From Saussurea involucrata (taxonomy: Eukaryota > Streptophyta > Magnoliopsida > Asterales > Asteraceae): DNA of 64,000 bases. The position numbers were made by a program, and so were the translations under genes. Every line of letters begins with the position of its first letter. Position 1 is the stretch's first letter. The DNA lies in the NCBI GenBank assembly GCA_033807775.1, contig CM066327.1, positions 95,316,295-95,380,294 of the forward strand, given 5' to 3'. Below, one piece after another: positions 1 through 10,382 of the stretch. The notes beneath the pieces are model-generated. The model was not told the DNA's origin, did not search any database, and was given only the letters and a program-made list of their open reading frames with translations.

Positions 1-1
1 T

Positions 2-367
2 AATCTGTTTTATGATTTTCATATTGATAAATCTTATAATTGTTCTTTCAAAAAGGTAAAAATGGAATGGAGAGTTAAAGGAACAGCTTCTAAGAAAGAA
101 GTGCCAAAATCAAAAGTTCCTAATTCAAATGTCAAGAAGAACAATACATTTCAAAGAAAATCTTTTGTTAAACCTGATGTGATTTATTCTGTAAATCAAT
201 TAGTCAGAGTTGCACAAAAGAAACTTTGTTGTTCATATTGTGGAACTGATGATTTTGTGAACAAGAATTTTATTCAGCACTGGTATGGTTCTTATAGAAT
301 ATCTGCGTATGCTACTGCACCTAACAAACCTGGACCCAAGTTCATATGGGTACCAAAGTCAACTTAA
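2..367 (+). pseudogene. Satellite unit 1, 3' end of gag-like ORF (cut by window edge)
   Basis: The reading frame is open from base 2 and gives the last 121 residues of the satellite protein: the NLFYDFHIDKSYNC segment, a lysine-rich linker, the C-x2-C motif CSYCGTDDF and the WVPKST end. It is the same frame as the intact copy at 2406-3686 and would belong to a type A unit. Whether the upstream part is intact cannot be seen. Confidence 0.75.
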
Positions 368-746
368 TCTGTTTTGCAGGTTATTCATGTGTAGAGCTGA
401 ATGAATGATCCATACCGACACATGACTGAAAACAGATGTTGTGCTTAATTGAAAATTGACTTTTGGATACTTCAGTCCAAAACTCGGTATGAATGTGATT
501 ATGGATTTCTGATTCTTACAGATCAATTTGTTGATTTTGAAGCATTTTTTTTTAAAAAGTTCAGTTTACTGTGGTGTAATCGAACTCATAGTTGTGGGTG
601 TTTTTAGTAGAAAACATTTCATGTACTCTAACTTTTTGATGAAATGCATGTGACAGATTTGATTAATTCTTGCAGATTTTAGATTTGTGTTGATTCTCAT
701 TTTTTGATCATAATTCGTAGTTGATATCTGAATTTGTCATTTCATC
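368..746 (+). repeat. Type A spacer of the macrosatellite
   Basis: This 379-bp non-coding spacer recurs at 2028-2405 and 3687-4063. It begins right after the gag stop with the pyrimidine-rich TCTGTTTTGCAG. About 60 bp later it shows a decayed match to the Copia protease start (CACATGACTGAAAACAG, compare the SRHMTG codons at about 61860 on the minus strand). No ORF, LTR, PBS or PPT is visible. Confidence 0.7.
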
Positions 747-2027
747 ATGCCTGAGATTGTTGAAGTTTTTGTGAGACCTGCAAGTTCTATAACCAGTTCA
801 GACAATTTACAAAAATTAAGTTCTGTAAAAGCAAAAGAAACAATTTCTAAACCAAAAACTGAGATTGTTCATTTTGAAAGCAAGATTACTAATCTTGAAG
901 CCAAACTTGAGGAAAGTGCAAAAGTTGTTGTAAATTTTCAAAAAGATAAATTCGATCTTCTAAAAGATTTCGAAAAGGCTCAAGAGAACACAAAGGTGTT
1001 AGAAAAAGAGAATGTTGATTTGAAAGAGAAAATCAATTTTGTAAGAAAGATGTTGACAGATTCTAAAAATAGAATCAAATCATGTGAAATGAAAAATTGT
1101 CAACTCTTGAAACAGATCTATGATTTTGAACAAGTTCTTATACTAGAAAGAGAGAAATTTGAGAAAGAGAGAAGTGACTTTCAAACTGAGAGGAAAGGTT
1201 TTGAAACAAAGTCTGATGAATTATCTCTGAAAATTTCTGATTTGGAGAATATTCTTGCAAAAGAAAGAAAAGAGTTTGAATGCAAGAAAAATGTTTTTCA
1301 AAAAGAAAAGAATGGTTTTGAGAAAAAGAAAACATAAATGTTAAATGAGTTTTCTGTAAAAATCAATGAGTTGGAGAAAGAGTTAGAAGATGGAAGGAAA
1401 GAGACTGAAAAGAAGAAGGTAAATGGCTTTAAAGAAAAATGCTTAAAAGATGAGTTTGAGAAGGAAAAGAAAGTTTTTCATTTGGAGATAAGGAGACTTA
1501 TTAAGAAATTATATGATTTATCAACTAAAATCATGATAGAGAGGAAGTCCAAATCTGATTTGCAGTCAAGGTTTGATTTGTATGTTAAAAAGTTTAAAAA
1601 ATTTGAAACAAAAGTTGTTGACAAATCAAATCATAGTTCAAAAGATCAGATTCGTTCTTCTAATCTGTTTTATGATTTTCATATTGATAAATCTTATAAT
1701 TGTTCTTTCAAAAAGGTAAAAATGGAATGGAGAGTTAAAGGAACAGCTTCTAAGAAAGAAGTGCCAAAATCAAAAGTTCCTAATTCAAATGTCAAGAAGA
1801 ACAATACATTTCAAAGAAAATCTTTTGTTAAACCTGATGTGATTTATTCTGTAAATCAATTAGTCAGAGTTGCACAAAAGAAACTTTGTTGTTCATATTG
1901 TGGAACTGATGATTTTGTGAACAAGAATTTTATTCAGCACCGGTATGGTTCTTATAGAATATCTGCATATGCTACTGCACCTAACAAACCTGGACCCAAG
2001 TTCATATGGGTACCAAAGTCAACTTAA
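747..2027 (+). pseudogene. Satellite unit 2, gag-like coiled-coil ORF with one nonsense
   Basis: This type A copy starts at MPEIVEVFV and ends at WVPKST. It is broken by a TAA at 1335-1337, where the intact copy reads aca-gga-atg, and reading resumes in the same frame at 1338. Other differences from the 2406 copy are single substitutions, for example S/R in the KERSDF segment and HRYGS for HWYGS. The first two thirds are a lysine- and glutamate-rich heptad-type coiled coil. The C terminus carries the degenerate knuckle CCSYCGTDDF. It is a relic of gag, and expression is doubtful. Confidence 0.8.
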
Positions 2028-2405
2028 TCTGTTTTGCAGGTTATTCATGTGTAGAGCTGAATGAATGATCCATACCGACACATGACTGAAAACAGATGTT
2101 GTGCTTAATTGAAAATTGACTTTTGGATACTTCAGTCCAAAACTCGGTATGAATGTGATTATGGATTTCTGATTCTTACAGATCAATTTGTTGATTTTGA
2201 AGCATTTTTTTTAAAAAGTTCAGTTTACTGTGGTGTAATCGAACTCATAGTTGTGGGTGTTTTTAGTAGAAAACATTTCATGTACTCTAACTGTTTGATG
2301 TAATGCATGTGACAGATTTGATTAATTCTTGCAGATTTTAGATTTGTGTTGATTCTCATTTTTTGATCATAATTCGTAGTTGATATCTGAATTTGTCATT
2401 TCATC

Positions 2406-3686
2406 ATGCCTGAGATTGTTGAAGTTTTTGTGAGACCTGCAAGTTCTATAACCAGTTCAGACAATTTACAAAAATTAAGTTCTGTAAAAGCAAAAGAAAC
2501 AATTTCTAAACCAAAAACTGAGATTGTTCATTTTGAAAGCAAGATTACTAATCTTGAAGCCAAACTTGAGGAAAGTGCAAAAGTTGTTGTAAATTTGCAA
2601 AAAGATAAATTCGATCTTCTAAAAGATTTCGAAAAGGCTCAAGAGAACACAAAGGTGTTAGAAAAAGAGAATGTTGATTTGAAAGAGAAAATCAATTTTG
2701 TAAGAAAGATGTTGACAGATTCTAAAAATAGAATCAAATCATGTGAAATGAAAAATTGTCAACTCTTGAAACAGATCTATGATTTTGAACAAGTTCTTAT
2801 ACTAGAAAGAGAGAAATTTGAGAAAGAGAGAAGAGACTTTCAAACTGAGAGGAAAGGTTTTGAAACAAAGTCTGATGAATTATCTCTGAAAATTTCTGAT
2901 TTGGAGAAAATTCTTGCAAAAGAAAGAAAAGAGTTTGAATGCAAGAAAAATGTTTTTCAAAAAGAAAAGAATGGTTTTGAGAAAAAGAAAACAGGAATGT
3001 TAAATGAGTTTTCTGTAAAAATCAATGAGTTGGAGAAAGAGTTAGAAGATGGAAGGAAAGAGACTGAAAAGAAGAAGGTAAATGGCTTTAAAGAAAAATG
3101 CTTAAAAGATGAGTTTGAGAAGGAAAAGAAAGTTTTTCATTTGGAGATAAGGAGACTAATTAAGAAATTATCTGATTTATCAACTAAAATCATGATAGAG
3201 AGGAAGTCCAAATCTGATTTGCAGTCAAGGTTTGATTTGTATGTTAAAAAGTTTAAAAAATTTGAAACAAAAGTTGTTGACAAATCAAATCATAGTTCAA
3301 AAGATCAGATTCGTTCTTCTAATCTGTTTTATGATTTTCATATTGATAAATCTTATAATTGTTCTTTCAAAAAGGTAAAAATGGAATGGAGAGTTAAAGG
3401 AACAGCTTCTAAGAAAGAAGTGCCAAAATCAAAAGTTCCTAATTCAAATGTCAAGAAGAACAATACATTTCAAAGAAAATCTTTTGTTAAACCTGATGTG
3501 ATTTATTCTGTAAATCAATTAGTCAGAGTTGCACAAAAGAAACTTTGTTGTTCATATTGTGGAACTGATGATTTTGTGAACAAGAATTTTATTCAGCACT
3601 GGTATGGTTCTTATAGAATATCTGCATATGCTACTGCACCTAACAAACCTGGACCCAAGTTCATATGGGTACCAAAGTCAACTTAA
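2406..3686 (+). CDS. Satellite unit 3, intact gag-like coiled-coil protein (426 aa)
   Basis: This is the only full-length open copy in the array. It starts at ATG (MPEIVEVFV) after a conserved leader. Residues of about 40-290 are strongly charged with regular hydrophobic spacing, as in a long coiled coil. Residues of about 290-380 are basic and Ser/Asn-rich. A C-x2-C motif at about 382-385 is followed by His and Trp but lacks the last Cys of a canonical CCHC knuckle. The protein ends WVPKST-TAA. That end and the following TCTGTTTTGCAG match the gag-pol junction of Sirevirus-type Copia elements, one of which lies at 61929 in this window. The likely ancestral role is nucleocapsid or Gag C-terminal assembly. 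There is no sign that this copy has a cellular function. Confidence 0.7.
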   Translation: MPEIVEVFVRPASSITSSDNLQKLSSVKAKETISKPKTEIVHFESKITNLEAKLEESAKVVVNLQKDKFDLLKDFEKAQENTKVLEKENVDLKEKINFVRKMLTDSKNRIKSCEMKNCQLLKQIYDFEQVLILEREKFEKERRDFQTERKGFETKSDELSLKISDLEKILAKERKEFECKKNVFQKEKNGFEKKKTGMLNEFSVKINELEKELEDGRKETEKKKVNGFKEKCLKDEFEKEKKVFHLEIRRLIKKLSDLSTKIMIERKSKSDLQSRFDLYVKKFKKFETKVVDKSNHSSKDQIRSSNLFYDFHIDKSYNCSFKKVKMEWRVKGTASKKEVPKSKVPNSNVKKNNTFQRKSFVKPDVIYSVNQLVRVAQKKLCCSYCGTDDFVNKNFIQHWYGSYRISAYATAPNKPGPKFIWVPKST

Positions 3687-4063
3687 TATGTTTTGCAGGT
3701 TATTCATGTGTAGAGCTGAATGAATGATCCATACCGACACATGACTGAAAACAGATGTTGTGCTTAATTGAAAATTGACTTTTGGATACTTCAGTCCAAA
3801 ACTCGGTATGAATGTGATTATGGATTTCTGATTCATACAGATCAATTTGTTGATTTTGAAGCATTTTTTAAAAAAGTTCAGTTTACTATGGTGTAATCGA
3901 ACTCATAGTTGTGGGTGTTTTTAGTAGAAAACATTTCATGTACTCTAACTGTTTGATGAAATGCATGTGACAGATTTGATTAATTCTTGCAGATTTTAGA
4001 TTTGTGTTGATTCTCATTTTTTGATCATAATTCGTAGTTGATATTTGAATTTGTCATTTCATC

Positions 4064-4984
4064 ATGCCTGAGATTGTTGAAGTTTTTGTGAGACCTGCAA
4101 GTTCTATAACCAGTTCAGACAATTTACAAAAATTAAGTTCTGTAAAAGCAAAAGAAACAATTTCTAAACCAAAAACTGAGATTGTTCATTTTGAAAGCAA
4201 GATTACTAATCTTGAAGCCAAACTTGAGGAAAGTGCAAAAGTTGTTGTAAATTTGCAAAAAGATAAATTCGATCTTCTAAAAGATTTCGAAAAGGCTCAA
4301 GAGAACACAAAGGTGTTAGAAAAAAGAGAATGTTGATTTGAAAGAGAAAATCAATTTTGTAAGAAAGATGTTGACAGATTCTAAAAATAGAATCAAATCA
4401 TGTGAAATGAAAAATTGTCAACTCTTGAAACAGATCTATGATTTTGAACAAGTTCTTATACTATAAAGAGAGAAATTTGAGAAAGAGAGAAGAGACTTTC
4501 AAACTGAGAGGAAAGGTTTTGAAACAAAGTCTGATGAATTATCTCTGAAAATTTCTGATTTGGAGAAAATTTTTGCAAAAGAAAGAAAAGAGTTTCGTTC
4601 TTCTAATCTGTTTTATGATTCTCCTATTGATAAATCTTATAATTGTTCTTTTAAAAAGATAAAAACGGAATGGAGAGTTAAAGGAACTACTTCCAAGAAA
4701 GAAGTGCTAAAATCAAAGGTTCCTAATTCAAATGTCAAGAAGAACAATACATTTCAAAGAAAATCTTTTGTTAAACCTGATGTGATTTATTCTGTAAATC
4801 AATAATCAGAATTGCACAAAAGAAACTTTGTTGTTCATATTGTGGGACTTACAATTGTGGGACTGATGATTTTGTGAACAAGAATTTTATTCAACACTGG
4901 TATGGTTCTTATAGAATATCTGCATATACCACTGCACCTAACAAACCTGGACCCAAGTTCATATGGGTACCAAAGACAACTTAA
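4064..4984 (+). pseudogene. Satellite unit 4, hybrid A/B unit with frameshift and deletion
   Basis: The left part matches type A. An extra A at about 4321-4326 (gaaaaaagagaa) shifts the frame after residue 88, and a TAA interrupts the frame near 4463. At about 4594 the coiled-coil region jumps from KERKEF directly to RSSNLFYD, removing roughly 400 bp of the ORF. Downstream of the jump the sequence has type B markers (DSPIDK, the TTSKKEVLKSK segment, the extra TYNCG insertion). A further deletion breaks the frame at 4803. This is the physical junction between the two unit types. Confidence 0.8.
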
Positions 4985-6150
4985 TCTGTTTTGCAGGTTA
5001 TTCATGTGTAGAGCTGAATGATAATACTGACACATGACTTAAAACATATGTTGTGCTTAAATTGAGAATTTTGACTTTTGGATAATTCAGTCCAAAACTC
5101 GATCTGAATGTGATTATGGATTTCTGATTCATACAGATCAATTTGTTGATTTTGAAGATTTTTTTTTGAAAAAATTCTGTTTACTGTGGGGTTATCGAAC
5201 TCATAGATGTGAGTGTTTTTAGTAGAAAACGTTTCAAGAGAATGTGTTCAGAATCACATTTTGAGCAACCCTGCAAATTTTGGTTGAAAAATTCTGATTT
5301 TTGAGCAAGTTATGGTGATTTGAAGTTCAGAATGTTCAAAAATAACAAAATCCAAACATTTTTCTAAGGAATTTTCTCTGGATAGTTTTATCAGAATTCT
5401 GACTCTCTTACTCAGAAGTTCTGACTCTATTACTCAGAATTCTGACTCAACTAATCAGAATTCTGACTCTGATACTTAGAATTTTGAACAAGTTACTCAG
5501 ACTTCTGACGCTACTACTCAGAATTCTGACTCAACTAATCAGAATTCTAACTCTGATACTTAGAATTTTGAACAAGTTACTCAGACTTCTGACTATACTG
5601 ATTAATTCTCGAAATTAAACAGAGATCACAGGTATGTTTTCAAAATTCTTGATTGGTTTCTTGATCAAAGTGATTCTATCTGCTGCATGTTGATTAATAT
5701 TCAAATTGTTTGTTGAAAAGAAGAATTTCATTAATTCATGTACTCTAACTGTTTGATGAAATGCATGTGACAGATTTGATTAATTCTTGCATGTTCTAGA
5801 TCTGTGTTGATTCTCATTTTTTATCATAATTCATAGTTGATATTTGAATTTGTCATTTCATCATGCCTGAGATTGTTCAAGTTTTTGTGAGATCTGCAAG
5901 TTCTATAACAAGTTCATACAATTTACAAAAATCAAGTCCAGTAAAAGCAAAGGAAACAATTTCTGAACCAAAAACTAAGATTGTTCATTTTGAAAGCAAG
6001 ATTGCAGATCTTCAAGCAAAACAAGATGAAAATGCAAAAGTTATAAAGATTTTGCAAAAAGAGAAATCTGATTTTCTAAAGGATTTTAAAAAGGTTCAAG
6101 AAAACATAAAGTTGTTAGAAAAAGAGAATGTTGATTTGAAAGAGAAAAAT

Positions 6151-6416
6151 TGTTAGAGCATTATTGTATTCAAGATTTACTGTAAAGTCAATGTACTGTA
6201 TGAGTCTATACAGTATTGTGAATGCCTTTATACCTTGTATGTTATGGGTATAAATAGGCTTGTCTAGACCATTTGTTAGTAACACTTTAGAAAGCTTTTG
6301 TAATCTTTTAGAAACCTTTTGTAATCCTTTGAGCTCAATACATGGATGACATATTTGCTCTCTAGATTCTCTCTCACTACATTCATATCTTATTGCTAGA
6401 GATCTGGGATTTAACA
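6151..6416 (+). repeat. 5' LTR of gag-only element copy 1
   Basis: It starts TGTTAGAGC and ends GGGATTTAACA. A TATAAATA box at about 6249-6256 is the likely Pol II promoter. It is identical to the 3' LTR at 11511-11776. Confidence 0.93.
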
Positions 6417-6418
6417 AT

Positions 6419-6430
6419 TGGTATCAGAGC
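6419..6430 (+). other. Primer binding site (initiator Met-tRNA type)
   Basis: TGGTATCAGAGC lies 2 bp after the 5' LTR. It is complementary to the 3' end of plant initiator Met-tRNA, as is common in Copia elements. Confidence 0.9.
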
Positions 6431-6905
6431 CAAACAGAAGATTCAAGCAGATCGAAGACCAAATTGAAGATTTTTTACACTAAAGCTGAAGAATTCGGAT
6501 TGGGTGTTCATCACTATTCATCACTGTTCATCAAGAATTCTAACCCTTCTTCATTTACTATTCATCCAGATTTCATTTTTTTTCATTTTTTTTCATTTTT
6601 TGATCTTTTGGATTGATTCTTGACATCATTGCACTCGGATTTGATTCCTAAACATCTTTAATTCTTGGATTAACACCAAAATCTGCACAGAATTTGCAGA
6701 TCTGATCATTTTATATCATTTTTGTTCGAAAACTTTTTCTACTATTTTTGGATCAAAATTCGATTAAATTGATCGAATTAGGATTTGTGATTATCTAAGA
6801 AAGTGTGTGGAATCAAATTTCGAACAAATCTGTGCAAATTTCATAACAATTGATCAATAATTGAAAAAGTTATGGCTGATTTAGTGATTTTCGTGTTCAA
6901 AGTGC

Positions 6906-7302
6906 AGAATTCGGATCATTCTTGGTGAATTCGGATCATTCATACGGAATTCGGACCATTCAAGGGATTTTCTACTTGATTTTAGTCAATTCGGAGTGTT
7001 CTTGATTTTTTTTACAAGTGTTGAATTCGAACCCTTAAGCATCCGAATTCATAGAATTCGAACCCTTAAGCATCCGAATTCATAGAATTCGAACCCTTAA
7101 GCATCCGAATTCATAGAATTCGAACCCTTAAGCATCCGAATTCATTGAATTCGAACCAAGTTAAGTCCGAATTGAGTGAATTCGAATCATTCTTCATCCG
7201 AATTCATTGAATTCGAACCCTTATTCATCCGAATTCATTGAATTCGAACCCTTATACATCCGAATTCATTGAATTCGAACCCTTATACATTCGAATTCAT
7301 TG
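6906..7302 (+). repeat. GAATTC-based minisatellite in the element leader
   Basis: An approximately 30-bp period alternates GAATTCGAACCCTTA and CATCCGAATTCAT. Every unit carries EcoRI-type palindromes and reads as imperfect inverted repeats. The upstream start uses GAATTCGGATCATTC. The array lies between the PBS and the ORF. The sister element has a longer array (50816-51440). Type B satellite spacers hold a related TCAGAATTCTGACTC array. Confidence 0.9.
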
Positions 7303-7475
7303 ATTTAAAAAAAAAAGAGTTTTTTAAAAAAAAAAATTTATCTCGAAATTTTTCCTCTAGTGTATTTCATACACGGTAAGAGCTTTTCAAGAAAAAATTT
7401 TATATAATTTTTTTGTGTATTTTCATACACTGTCTGCTTGATCTTCTGAACGATCAATTTCTAGCAATATTCAAA

Positions 7476-9254
7476 ATGGTTTTACAACAAGTTATTGTTA
7501 AAAGCAGTGGTGAAGATTTGAAGCAAACTCTGAAAAAGGAGATTCCTCCAATTGCAAAAGTTTTTGTTAAGCCAAATGTAAAGTTGCTACAAGTCATTAT
7601 AACAGAAACATCTGTTAATTCACATGTATCTGTTAAACCAAATAATGAAGTGTTGCAACAAGTCATAATAACAAAAACACCTCCAAAGCCACTTGAAAAA
7701 GCTAAGGCAAATAATGGAATTTTGCAACAAGTTATTTTATCAGAAACATCTCCTATATCAGAAACTCCTGTTAAAGATAATGCTTCAAATTCTTCAACTC
7801 CTATTTTAAATAAAGCATTGGAAGAAGAAAATGTTGATCTGAAAAGACAAATTTTAGACATTTCTTCTTCAAATGCTAAACTTACTAAAAGAATAACTGA
7901 TCTTGAAGTTTATATTACAGATCTTGAAGCAAAGAAAGACAACTCAAGTCTGCACGATCAAATCGAGAATCTTCAAGAGAAAGTAACAACTCTTAAAAAA
8001 GAAAATGCCGATTTGAAGAGTAGAGAAGAAAAGAGAGTGAAGTGGAACTTAAAGTTACATGCTCAATTAAAAGAAGTTAAAGATATAGGGAAAATTTTGG
8101 ACAGTGAAAATGCCGATCTAAAGAGAAAACTGTCTAATTTTTCTTTTGAAGAAAAGAAAGTTTTTGAAGAAAAGAAAGAGACTGAGCTGAAATGTATAAA
8201 ACTTTCAAAACAAGTTTCAGACTTTGAGAAAGTTTTATTTTTAGAAAAAGACAAGCTCGAAAAAGAAAGAGCTAAATTTGAAACTGAACGAAATTTTTTT
8301 GAGATTAAAAGTTCTGAACTTTCCATGAAAATCTCTGAATTAGAAAATCTTTTGGAAAAGGAAAGAAAAGATTTCACGGAAAAGAAAAATCTCTTTGAAA
8401 AGGAAAGTAAAACTCTTAAAAAGAAAAATATGGAAATTTTCAAAGAGATTACTGATAAAAGAAAGTTTTTGGAAAAAGATTTTGAATCGGAACGTGAATA
8501 TTTTGAAGATGTGATTCTTAATCTTACCAAAAGATTATCTGGTTTATCAGCTGATATTATGAAGGATCAGTTGATCAAATCTGATCTCCAAAAGAAATTT
8601 GATCTAATTTCTAAAGAGAAAAATGTTTTAATAAACAAAGTCAAAGAACTTGAAGACGTCATTTTTAAATTTGATGTCTCAAAGCAGGCTAGTCATAATT
8701 CTATCTTTCAGACTCCATTTGTTGATTCAAATGATTCTGAATGTTCTTTTAAAACTGCTTCAAGTTCAAGTTTTAAAAACATTCCTTCTAAACAATTTAA
8801 AAGATCAACAGATTTCTCAAAAGGTCAGATTCGTTCTTCTAATCTTTTCTATAATCCTCTATTTGATAAATCGGATGATATTCTTAAGGTGCCTAAAATT
8901 AATACTTCCAAATCTGAAGAAGTTCCAGTCTTCAAGAGGGTGAAGATGGAATGGAGAATCAAAGGCACAATAATTCCAAAGAAAGATGTGCCAAAATCAT
9001 CTGTATCCACATCAAATGAAAAGAAGAACAATGCGCCAAAAGGTAAATCTTATGCTAAACCTAATCCTATTTATTCTGTAAATCATCTGATTAGGTTGGC
9101 ACATAAGAAAATCTGTTGTTCTTACTGTGGATCAAATGATTTTGTGCATAAAGATTATACTTCTTATTGGTATGGTTCTTACAGTATTCCTTGTAAGAAA
9201 TCAACACCTAACCCACTAGGACCCAAGTGCCATTGGGTACCAAAATCTGCTTAA
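7476..9254 (+). CDS. Gag-like coiled-coil protein of the gag-only element (592 aa)
   Basis: The ATG at 7476 (MVLQQVIVKS) is chosen because the frame upstream has no ATG and the sister element conserves the same start. Residues 1-110 hold about four copies of a short motif (L-Q-Q-V-I-x-T/S-x-T) between variable linkers. Residues of about 115-410 are a long charged coiled coil. Residues of about 430-545 are Ser/Asn/Lys-rich. A C-x2-C motif (CCSYCGSNDF) sits at about 547 but has no canonical final Cys, and the end is WVPKSA-TAA. Order and ending match the C-terminal half of the Sirevirus Gag at 61929-63983, including its second knuckle and WVPKKN end. The UBN2 capsid-like part and first knuckle are missing. 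Likely a structural protein for RNA packaging or for interaction with a helper's Gag (inference). Confidence 0.8.
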   Translation: MVLQQVIVKSSGEDLKQTLKKEIPPIAKVFVKPNVKLLQVIITETSVNSHVSVKPNNEVLQQVIITKTPPKPLEKAKANNGILQQVILSETSPISETPVKDNASNSSTPILNKALEEENVDLKRQILDISSSNAKLTKRITDLEVYITDLEAKKDNSSLHDQIENLQEKVTTLKKENADLKSREEKRVKWNLKLHAQLKEVKDIGKILDSENADLKRKLSNFSFEEKKVFEEKKETELKCIKLSKQVSDFEKVLFLEKDKLEKERAKFETERNFFEIKSSELSMKISELENLLEKERKDFTEKKNLFEKESKTLKKKNMEIFKEITDKRKFLEKDFESEREYFEDVILNLTKRLSGLSADIMKDQLIKSDLQKKFDLISKEKNVLINKVKELEDVIFKFDVSKQASHNSIFQTPFVDSNDSECSFKTASSSSFKNIPSKQFKRSTDFSKGQIRSSNLFYNPLFDKSDDILKVPKINTSKSEEVPVFKRVKMEWRIKGTIIPKKDVPKSSVSTSNEKKNNAPKGKSYAKPNPIYSVNHLIRLAHKKICCSYCGSNDFVHKDYTSYWYGSYSIPCKKSTPNPLGPKCHWVPKSA

Positions 9255-9950
9255 TCTGTTTTGCAGGTTCATCATGTGTTGTACTGAATTGTAGATACAT
9301 ACCACACACATGTCTGAAAACAGAAGAGAAGCGGTGGATTTGTTTTTTTAAGAATATTTGTACCATTAAGGGGGAGACAAAGAATGATGGTTTCTAAACA
9401 TATCAGTTTAGGACCCGTACTTCAATGTTTTTGGCTTTTGGACAAATCAGTTCAAAACCCGTTCTTCAAAGACTAAGACTTCTAAACAAATCAGTTTAGA
9501 ACTCACACTTATCAGGTGATATCCTTAACTGTTACATCTTTCTGTTTCAAGGAACAAGTGGTAAAACGTAACATTGAATTATATTTTGTTTCTACCACTT
9601 TGAAAATTTGAATCTTTACAAATTTAATTCAATGAGATAAAATTTTCAATTTTTCATTCAATGAATTAAATGTGTGCTAAAAGATGATTTTACAAGTGTT
9701 TTTGTTTTATCTGAGTTATATTTGTTTCATCTTTCACCTCTGAAACAAATCGAAAGGTCAGCAAAACATGAATGAAATTATGCTGAATGCTCAAAGTTAT
9801 GTGAATCTGGATATATATAGAATATAATGCTCAAAAAGCCTATAAGTCAGAATGATGGATGGAAATGAAAATATGGGCAAAGCACTATGTTTTAGAACCA
9901 AGTGATTGAGATAAAAAGTTGCACTATCATTTAGTTTGAAAGTTTGTGCC

Positions 9951-10222
9951 TGTGGCCTTTCTGGTTTGGGAGAGTAAGTCCTAAGGGGTGCTCGACACCT
10001 AGTCCCTAAGATCAACTGGTCTGGGATCGGCTGACCCAAATCCTGCAATAGAACCAGATAGAAAGCCATGTTCTACTGGTACAAATGGGTTTAAGATATA
10101 TCAATGTGGCCTTTCTGGTTTGGGAAATTAAGTTCTAAGGGGTCCTCGTCACCTAGCACCTAAGGCCAACTGGTCTGGGATCTGCTAACCCAAATCCTGC
10201 TATAGAACCAGATAGAAAGTCA
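9951..10222 (+). repeat. 154-bp tandem duplication in the element 3' region
   Basis: Two diverged copies begin TGTGGCCTTTCTGG at 9951 and 10105. Each holds a small GGTG/CACC hairpin and is more GC-rich than its surroundings. The duplication is conserved in the sister element (about 54161-54430). Confidence 0.8.
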
Positions 10223-10260
10223 TGTTTAACGGTGTATCTTATTCTTACTAAACTTTTTGA

Positions 10261-10382
10261 TCAAAAGATGCCAATGAGCACAAAATCAAAAGATGCCAAT
10301 GCGCACAAAATCAAAAGATGCCAATGAGTACAAAATCAAAAGATTCAAATGTGCATAAAATCAAAAGATGCCAAAGAGCACA
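10261..10382 (+). repeat. Short tandem repeat, about 26 bp (TCAAAAGATGCCAATG)
   Basis: About five imperfect copies of ATCAAAAGATGCCAATGAGCAC occur in slightly varied forms. The sister element keeps fewer copies (about 54469-54535). Confidence 0.8.

Noticed and set aside
6155..6417. Antisense frame of about 100 codons in each LTR
   Set aside because: It is repeated in all four LTRs of this family, contains no known motif and spans promoter sequence.
7021..7302. Regularly spaced repeats that look like a CRISPR array
   Set aside because: The repeats are contiguous, imperfect and palindromic with no unique spacers, and they sit in a plant LTR-element leader.
8063..8530. Long antisense frame opposite the gag-like ORF (also 52197-52664)
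   Set aside because: It mirrors the lysine/glutamate-rich coiled-coil codons and is Ser/Phe/Leu-rich with no independent support.
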